From Mycoplasma sp. UBA710 (GTDB lineage Bacteria > Bacillota_I > Bacilli_A > Mycoplasmatales > Metamycoplasmataceae), in NCBI GenBank assembly GCA_002298905.1, contig DBMA01000007.1:1-27006 (forward strand): a stretch of DNA of 27,006 bases. The letters run 5' to 3'. This document shows, piece after piece, positions 20,947 to 27,006 of the stretch. Numbering within the stretch: position 1 is the first letter of the stretch; every line of letters starts with the position of its first letter. The position numbers were made by a program, and so were the translations under genes. The notes under the pieces are model-generated. The model had not been told where the DNA came from, searched no databases, and saw nothing but the letters and a program-made list of their open reading frames with translations.

Positions 20947-23320
20947 CTATTATTAAAAACTCCTGACTATTAAAAATAGATGAATCATTACTTTCATCGG
21001 TTGTTGAATAATCTTTTTGTTTTGTATTAGAAATTTCATCAAAAGCTATTTTATTTTTTAGATTATTTAATTCTTCTGTAGAGATAGTCATTTCTGTTTT
21101 ATTAGGAATAACTTTAGATCAATCATATATTTGATTAATGTTTCCATAAATAATGTGTCCATCTTTCATTTCATAGTAGTCATATCCATAACGATAATCA
21201 ATAAATTTATTAAATGAGTCTGGAGTTGGTCTAAATCCTGTAGGTTTTAAACCAAAAGCTTCTAAGGAAACATCATATATAGGGTTTTCAAATATATTTA
21301 ATGTTTTGCCAAATTCAATTTGTTTAGATTTATCAATTATAGATATTTGTTCAGCTGCATCTTTTGCATTTAAAATATTAGATTCTATTAAAATTCATTT
21401 TTTATTAGAATTTGCAGTTAAAATATTATACGTTTTTAAGAATGTTAATGAATCATTGTAGTTTAGATTAGAAAATAAATTCTCATAAATAGTTATTTTT
21501 TTTCCATCTAATAGTCCAATTACCAAAAAGAAAATATTTTTTAATATATTGTCTATTTTTCCTAAACGCTTTAAATAATCAAAAATAGAAATATCAATAT
21601 TTTTAGAAGATTTAAAAATTGAATATCTAGAAATAATAATAATTTCATTATCTTGAGTATGATGAGATATTTTTGTTTTATTTTTAAAAAACAAATTTTC
21701 TAATGTTTTAGAATCATTGGCAACAAATTTATAAATAGTTTCAAATTTAGATGATTCATTAAAAAAATTATGATCTTTAAATTTTTGTTTTTTTAAAGTT
21801 GTTTCAAAATATGTATTTTGTGAAATAACATTTTTAAAATCAATAAAATCAAAAATCAATTTATTGTAAAATTTTTTTCTATTACTATATATTTTTTTCT
21901 CATTTTCGATTGATTGGTTAATAGTATTTAAATCATCATTCATTTGATAAAAAGCTAATTTATTTTCTCAATCAATTTCATCTCACAAGTCTTGATATTC
22001 AATTTTTATACTTTCTATATTAGATTCAATTGTATTTCGTTCATCTTTATCCAAATAACCTTTTTGATAAGAATTATTTTGAATATTTATATCATTGTTC
22101 ATAGTTGATTGATTTAGTAAATTAGTATATTTATTTATTATTAATTTCAATTCTTTTTTAGTATAGTTAATTATCATTCTTTTCAACTTACGAACAGTTT
22201 TAATTTCTTCATAATTCAAAGTATTTTCTTTTTCTAAAAACATAATCGATTCTAAATATTTTCTTTTGAATTCTTTATAGAATAATTCAATGTTTTTCTT
22301 TGATAAAAGTGATAAAACAGTCATATTTTGCTTAAATATCTTCAAAAATTCAAGAGCAATTATTTTTTTAGAAAATAAAATCAAAAAATCAATAGATTGT
22401 TTTTTCTTATTATCTATTTTTTTAATTTCACTTGAATAATGATTATATTTATATTCAAATTCAAATATTATGGAATCAAAAACATTTTTAGCAAATACTC
22501 TTGCAATATTTTTTTTAAGATTTTCAAATTCTTCATTAAAAACAATAATTGATGTTTGTTTTTTTATTTTTTCTAATGACTTATCATAAATTTCAAAATT
22601 ATTAGTTTTTTCAATTAATTGTTTTGCTTTTTTTTGAATGTTTATATTTTTCTTATCATCTATTTTTTCTTTAAATTTTTTTTTATAAAGATCTATTAAC
22701 ATAATATTTCTATCAATTAATAGGTTAATTCTGTTTTTTAAATATTTAACATGAGACAAAATAAAATCATCATATATAAGTATTAGCTCGTCTGTATTTT
22801 TTTGATTTATCTTTAATTGATTAGTTAATGCTTCAATATGGTTTATTGCCTTTTTAATTAAAATATTAACAGCTCTATAATATGATAATTCAATTCTTTT
22901 ATATCCAGAAATTTTTAACATTTTAATGTTTTTATTATCTTTATTATTAGTTTCAATTATTTTAGTGATGATATCATATTGATTTTTTAAAACTTCTTTT
23001 TCCACAATTTCAATTACTCTAGTTTTAGGATTAATGTTATTAAAAATATTTAAATCATGAAATGAAAAATTATCACTTAAATTAGAACTTAATGGATTAT
23101 GTATTTTTCCATTAATTTTTATTAATCCACTATAAGATATATTATTATTTGTAAATAAAGAAATAAATGCCTGTTTTTCGATACTATTTTTAAAATATAA
23201 AGCTTGAGTCTTAGAATCATTAAAAGATAAGTTTAAATTAGATATTAAAAACGAATCTTCTCTTTTATTTTTATTTAATGTTACATTTATTATTTCTAGA
23301 TTATTTTTTTTAAAATCCAT
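20936..23320 (-). CDS. OppF-related protein with a degenerate ABC ATPase domain
   Basis: The 794-aa protein has two TGA-encoded Trp in the middle (DLWDEIDWENK). The first 190 residues read like an ABC nucleotide-binding domain that lost its motifs. LEIINVTLNKNK and FLISNLNLSFN resemble the opening strands. YFKNSIEKQAFISLFT (42-57) takes the place of the Walker A loop but lacks GxxGxGK[ST]. SGLIKINGK follows as in true ABC domains. LKISGYKRIELSYYRAV (135-151) recalls the signature helix, and ELILIYDDF (178-186) the Walker B strand. Then come about 400 residues of Lys/Asn/Ile-rich helical, partly coiled-coil sequence, and a C-terminal part with YDVSLEAFGLKPTGF. I recall a mycoplasma family named 'MAG1360 OppF-related' of this type. 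ATP hydrolysis is unlikely. It follows the helicase by 20 nt and overlaps the membrane protein gene. Confidence 0.6.
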
Positions 23321-23340
23321 AATTTAAATTATAAAAAATT

Positions 23341-26300
23341 TTAAATATTTTGAGGTATATTAATCTTTTCAGGAATTTTTTTTAAAATATCTTCTTTGTA
23401 TTTTTTTAAATGATCTGAAATACGTGTAAAAATTAATTCTTTTTTAATATTTCAATTTAATAAGCTAATTCTTTGGATTGGATATTTTTTAATAATAAAG
23501 AAGTTCTCTATATCTTTATCTAAAACATATTCATCATATGATTTTCAATATTTATATGTATCTAAAAACATACCAACAATAAATTGTTTTGTAGATTTAT
23601 TAAGGATTGCAACAGGGATTTGTAGTGTTCCTATTGAATAATTAACTACAAAATCAAATTTTGAATTAAAATCTTCAAAATGTTTTTCTAAATCTTCTTG
23701 GATTGATTTGATTAATATATTAGTTAAGTTATCAATTTCGATACTTACATTTGTTTTATTAATTAGTCTTTCATTTTCTTCATTTTCTATAACTTCATTT
23801 TTATAATATTTATAATTTTTTCTTTCCTCTTCATTCATATCTAGGAATTTTAATCACTCTTTAAAAACCATTATATCTTCAGAAGTGTTATTAATTATAT
23901 CTTCACTATTTATAGATTTAATAACAATCATTTTATCTTTTGCTCTTGAAGTTGCAACATTTAAAGCATTTTTCCCTCCCGGTTTTGCAACATAAGTGGC
24001 ATGCAATTTTGTATTTTTGTCATAAGCAATAGAAGCAATTAATAAATCACCTTCATCACCTTGAATATTTTCAATATTTCTAATTAATATTTTTTGTTCA
24101 TTAATAGCTTGTTCTAATTCTGGATGTGATTCAATAATTTTTGATTCAATGGCTAATTGTTGAGAGGCATTGAAAGCTAAAATAATAATTTTTTGAAATT
24201 TATTTATATTAAATAAAGTTTGTTTAATGACTTCATCTATTTCTTTATCATTTTTTGAGTTTTCTCATACCCCTTCAACATTGATAACTTCTATAGGTAA
24301 AAAATCATTATTTTCTTTTCAAGTATCAACAACATCTAGTTCTCCTTTATAAAAAATTTGTGAATTAAATGTCATTAATGAAGCAAATGATGAACGATAA
24401 TTTTTATCTAGCAATAATGCATAAACACCTTTAGCTACAGCATAATCTAATAAAGATTCAATCTTACCAAAAGGATTTTCTTCATTATCTAATTTGCTAG
24501 CAAATCATTTAGATGGTTGCATTTGTTGGTCATCTCCGGCCAATATTTTTATTTTAGCTAAATATAAAATAGGAAGACCTTTTTCTAAATAAATTTGTGA
24601 AGATTCATCTAATAAAGCATAATCAAATTCTCCCTTAGTTCATGATTGTAAATCAGTTTCAGGAGTCGTAATAATAACAGGATAAATTATTTTGATAATA
24701 TCAGCATGTTTTTTGATTAATACAGCAGGATCTAATGATGCAGCTCTAACATCTAAAGCAAAATCATTGTATTTTGCTTTAAGTGATAAATCAAAATTTT
24801 TGATTTTTTCTATTATTTTTTTAGCAATTATTATTTTTAAATTATTGTGATCATTGATTCAAGATTTATTTTTACGATCATTATTATGTTTTAATAAATC
24901 TAGTTTATTTCATAATTGAGGATTAATTTTATCCTTATTAACTAAGAAATGATCTAAATCAATTGGTTTATCAATAAAATTATTTGCAACTATATTAATT
25001 TGTTGTTTTATTTTCTTAGAAGAATATTGATGTTTATTTTTCTGTAAATTATTATATTTAATAATATGTTTGACCATTTTATTTTTTTTATTTTTAATTT
25101 TTCTTAATTCTTCAATATTAAATTTAATATTATGATCTAACATCATTAAATTATTTAATAATTCTTCATTGTAACCATTTGCTTTATCAAATTCAGAGAA
25201 TAATATAATATTTTCTTCTACCAAATCATTTTTCATAATAGAATTTGTTAATTTCATTAATTCTTTTTCTTTATCAGAAATAATTTTAATCATTCTTTCT
25301 TCAGCATTTAAATTGAAATTTTCTAAGAAATTAATATAATTCTTCATTGGTTCATAAAACTTCTTCTTATTCATTTCTCTGTCATTAAGAATAAATAAAC
25401 AAAAAATTTCTAATGATTCCATTCTATTTTTCAAAACTTCTAAAGCCGCCTTTTTTTGTGAAACTACTAAAGCAGTTTTATTAAACATTAAAATATTTGT
25501 CAAAATATTGGTAATTGTTTGTGATTTTCCAGTTCCTGGTGGACCTCAAATAATTGTATTTTGATTCAATGCAGAAACAATTGCTTTATCTTGAGACAGA
25601 TTGGAATGAACTATTTTATAAAAACCAAAATTCTTTTTAAAAATAGAATCGATTATTGTTTTTTTATAAATATTTTTATCAAATTCTACTTCTAGAATAT
25701 TATCAAGATGTCCTTCTTTTAAAATTTTTAACATTAATTTTCTTAAATAACCACCTGTTGGTTCAAAAAATCCTAAAGATACACCAGGTCAAATCATAAC
25801 AGTATTATTATTAATTTCATTATCTTTAAAGTTAGGGATAAATCCTTTTAAAGTTTCTGGGATTCTAAAATTTTGTGATCATGAATATTTGATAACTTCA
25901 AATAATTCTTTAATTGACATTTTTGAATAATCAACATCTATATTTAATAAAAAATTATTAGATTCTAAGAAATATATTAGTTTTTCATTTATTTTGATAT
26001 CTCCTATTGAAACAATAGAAACCATTGAATTTTTAATTTTAATATTTACTTCTTTAAAAAACATAGGAGCTTGTACTACTTTGTTATCTATTCTTAATGT
26101 TATATATATAAAACCTAAATGTATAGGTCATAAATTATTTTGTTCATTTAAAGCTCTTGCTTTATTAACAATTAACTTTCACTCAAAAGAAAATTTTTGT
26201 CTATTAATTTCCATTGATTTTATTAATTCATTTTTTATTTTTTCAATTGATACATTATTTTTCTTTAGTAAATTATTTAATTCATCAGGAATTTCTTCAT

Positions 26301-26562
26301 TAAATGCTTTATACAAAGATATTAATTCTTCTACAGAATTACATTTCAAAATTTGATTAATGAAATATTCATTATTTATTTGAGTTAAAGGTAAGTTGAA
26401 ATCTTTTTCTGAAATAATCTTATTAAATAATCCATCTCCAAATTTTTTTTGAACATCAAAAATAGTTTTATTATTAACATTAGAAAAAATACATGAATCA
26501 TTTTTTGAAATATTTAACAAATCATTTAATATTTTTTTATATTTTTTATTTACTTCTTCCAT
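23341..26562 (-). CDS. Superfamily 1 (UPF1-like/AAA_11-AAA_12) DNA/RNA helicase
   Basis: The 1073-aa protein is read with TGA as Trp at many sites. Helicase motifs are in order: motif I GPPGTGKS (340-347), motif II LLDESS (650-655, DE followed by SS rather than the usual AxQ), motif III AGDDQQMQPS, motif IV-like KNYRSS, motif V NIENIQGDEGDLLIASI and motif VI NVATSRAK with the Arg finger at about 873. A long Lys-rich helical insert (about 380-600) lies between motifs I and II. The first 330 residues are a divergent N-terminal domain and the last 200 carry no clear known domain. Similar large SF1 helicases recur in mycoplasmas; the role (DNA repair, RNA metabolism or defence) is unknown. ATG 26562 follows a -10 box by 9 nt. 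Confidence 0.85.
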
Positions 26563-26571
26563 ATGTTAATA

Positions 26572-26577
26572 ATTATA
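26572..26577 (-). promoter_or_regulatory. -10 box of the helicase operon
   Basis: TATAAT on the minus strand lies 9 nt before ATG 26562, so the transcript is predicted to have little or no leader. No Shine-Dalgarno sequence or clear -35 is visible. Confidence 0.5.
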
Positions 26578-26652
26578 AATATAAAATATAATTTGTTTTT
26601 GAAAATGAAAAATAATGAAAGTTGCCATACAATATATTATTAAAATCATTGA

Positions 26653-26658
26653 TATAAT
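26653..26658 (+). promoter_or_regulatory. -10 box of the small membrane protein gene
   Basis: TATAAT here is followed by ATG 26668 after 9 nt. Another TATAAT at 26661-26666 abuts the start codon and is too close to be its promoter. It is divergent from the helicase promoter across a 105-bp intergenic region. Confidence 0.5.
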
Positions 26659-26667
26659 ACTATAATT

Positions 26668-26943
26668 ATGAATACATTCAATAATTTAGTTAAATTGAGT
26701 ACTGTAAATTTTTGAGATAATATTAATTTTTTAGATCCTATTGTCATTTTAAGCTTCATTCTTTTGGGTTTATCAATTCTTTTGCCTTCTATTATTTCTT
26801 TAATAAAAGTTATCTATAAAAGAAAAAAATTCAGAGATAATTGAGCTTTAAGTCGTGCTGTTCATATATCATGATTATTAGGGGCATTGATTTTTGTTGC
26901 AGGATTTGTTATATTAATTTTAAAAATATTAAATATTTTTTAA
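26668..26943 (+). CDS. Small two-helix membrane protein of unknown function
   Basis: The 91-aa protein has two hydrophobic segments, VILSFILLGLSILLPSII (about 24-42) and LLGALIFVAGFVILILKI (about 70-88), joined by a basic loop (KVIYKRKKFRDN). Three Trp are TGA, at FWDN, DNWAL and ISWLL. The arrangement suggests an inner-face loop with both termini outside, or a hairpin. No family recognised. The gene is followed by a terminator. Confidence 0.65.
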
Positions 26944-26951
26944 TTATTTGT

Positions 26952-26972
26952 AAAAATACCTAATGTATTTTT
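26952..26972 (+). terminator. Rho-independent terminator after the small membrane protein gene
   Basis: An 8-bp stem (26952-26959 with 26965-26972) and a 5-nt loop end in a T-run. It lies 8 nt beyond the stop codon. Confidence 0.75.
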
Positions 26973-26980
26973 TATTCTCA

Positions 26981-26986
26981 TATAAT
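26981..26986 (+). promoter_or_regulatory. Candidate -10 box for the next gene beyond the window
   Basis: TATAAT follows the terminator directly, facing out of the window on the plus strand. The gene it would serve is not in this window. Confidence 0.3.
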
Positions 26987-27006
26987 TTTTTTCGAATAAT
27001 AAATTA

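Noticed and set aside
25994..26356. Plus-strand open frame opposite the helicase N-terminus
   Set aside because: No ribosome binding site or family match; the helicase reading frame on the other strand is continuous through it.

Overview
This window is from a wall-less mollicute (Mycoplasma sensu lato). It is extremely AT-rich, and nearly every gene reads through in-frame TGA at positions where a conserved Trp is expected (for example in GAPDH, NusA, IF-2, ValRS and the aminopeptidases), so genetic code 4 applies. Read with the standard code, most genes fall into pieces; all coordinates here are for the rejoined code-4 genes. The lineage-restricted families (an OppF-related degenerate ABC protein, a short membrane-anchored methyltransferase-like protein, a trypsin-like surface protease) suggest the hominis-group mycoplasmas (Metamycoplasmataceae). 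That placement is inference.

Layout. Positions 1-501 (+) hold the C-terminal end of a surface protein with a C-terminal membrane anchor, followed by a terminator. Positions 622-895 (+) hold a frameshifted fragment resembling the N-terminal domain of DnaA, preceded by a near-consensus DnaA box. From 9818 down to 1091 the minus strand carries a translation/transcription operon, rimP-nusA-rnpM(ylxR)-infB-rbfA, then mnmG (with an apparent 1-bp frameshift at its FAD motif), a small zinc-finger/coiled-coil protein, a small YrzB-like protein and a membrane-anchored methyltransferase-like protein. gap follows as a separate unit. The rimP leader contains a strong hairpin, and rimP starts at TTG.

Positions 9970-13186 (+) carry deoA and a two-gene ABC-2 type exporter (permease, then ATPase). 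deoA and the permease gene appear to be expressed from -10 boxes lying only a few bases before the start codon. From 26562 down to 13202 the minus strand carries a second long cluster: a 1073-aa SF1 helicase, the OppF-related degenerate ABC protein, a small membrane protein, valS, folD, a membrane-anchored trypsin-like protease and two tandem M17 leucyl aminopeptidases. Genes are close together or overlapping, which suggests polycistronic transcription. The window ends with a small plus-strand membrane protein, divergent from the helicase, and its terminator.

Function. The first cluster covers ribosome maturation, transcription antitermination, translation initiation and tRNA wobble modification. 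The second pairs ValRS and one-carbon metabolism with protein and peptide degradation (surface protease plus two aminopeptidases), as expected of an amino-acid-scavenging parasite. I saw no tRNA, rRNA, CRISPR array, insertion sequence or prophage. The main oddities are the DnaA-like remnant, the mnmG frameshift, the duplicated aminopeptidases, the exposed-protease arrangement and the OppF-like protein without a P-loop.
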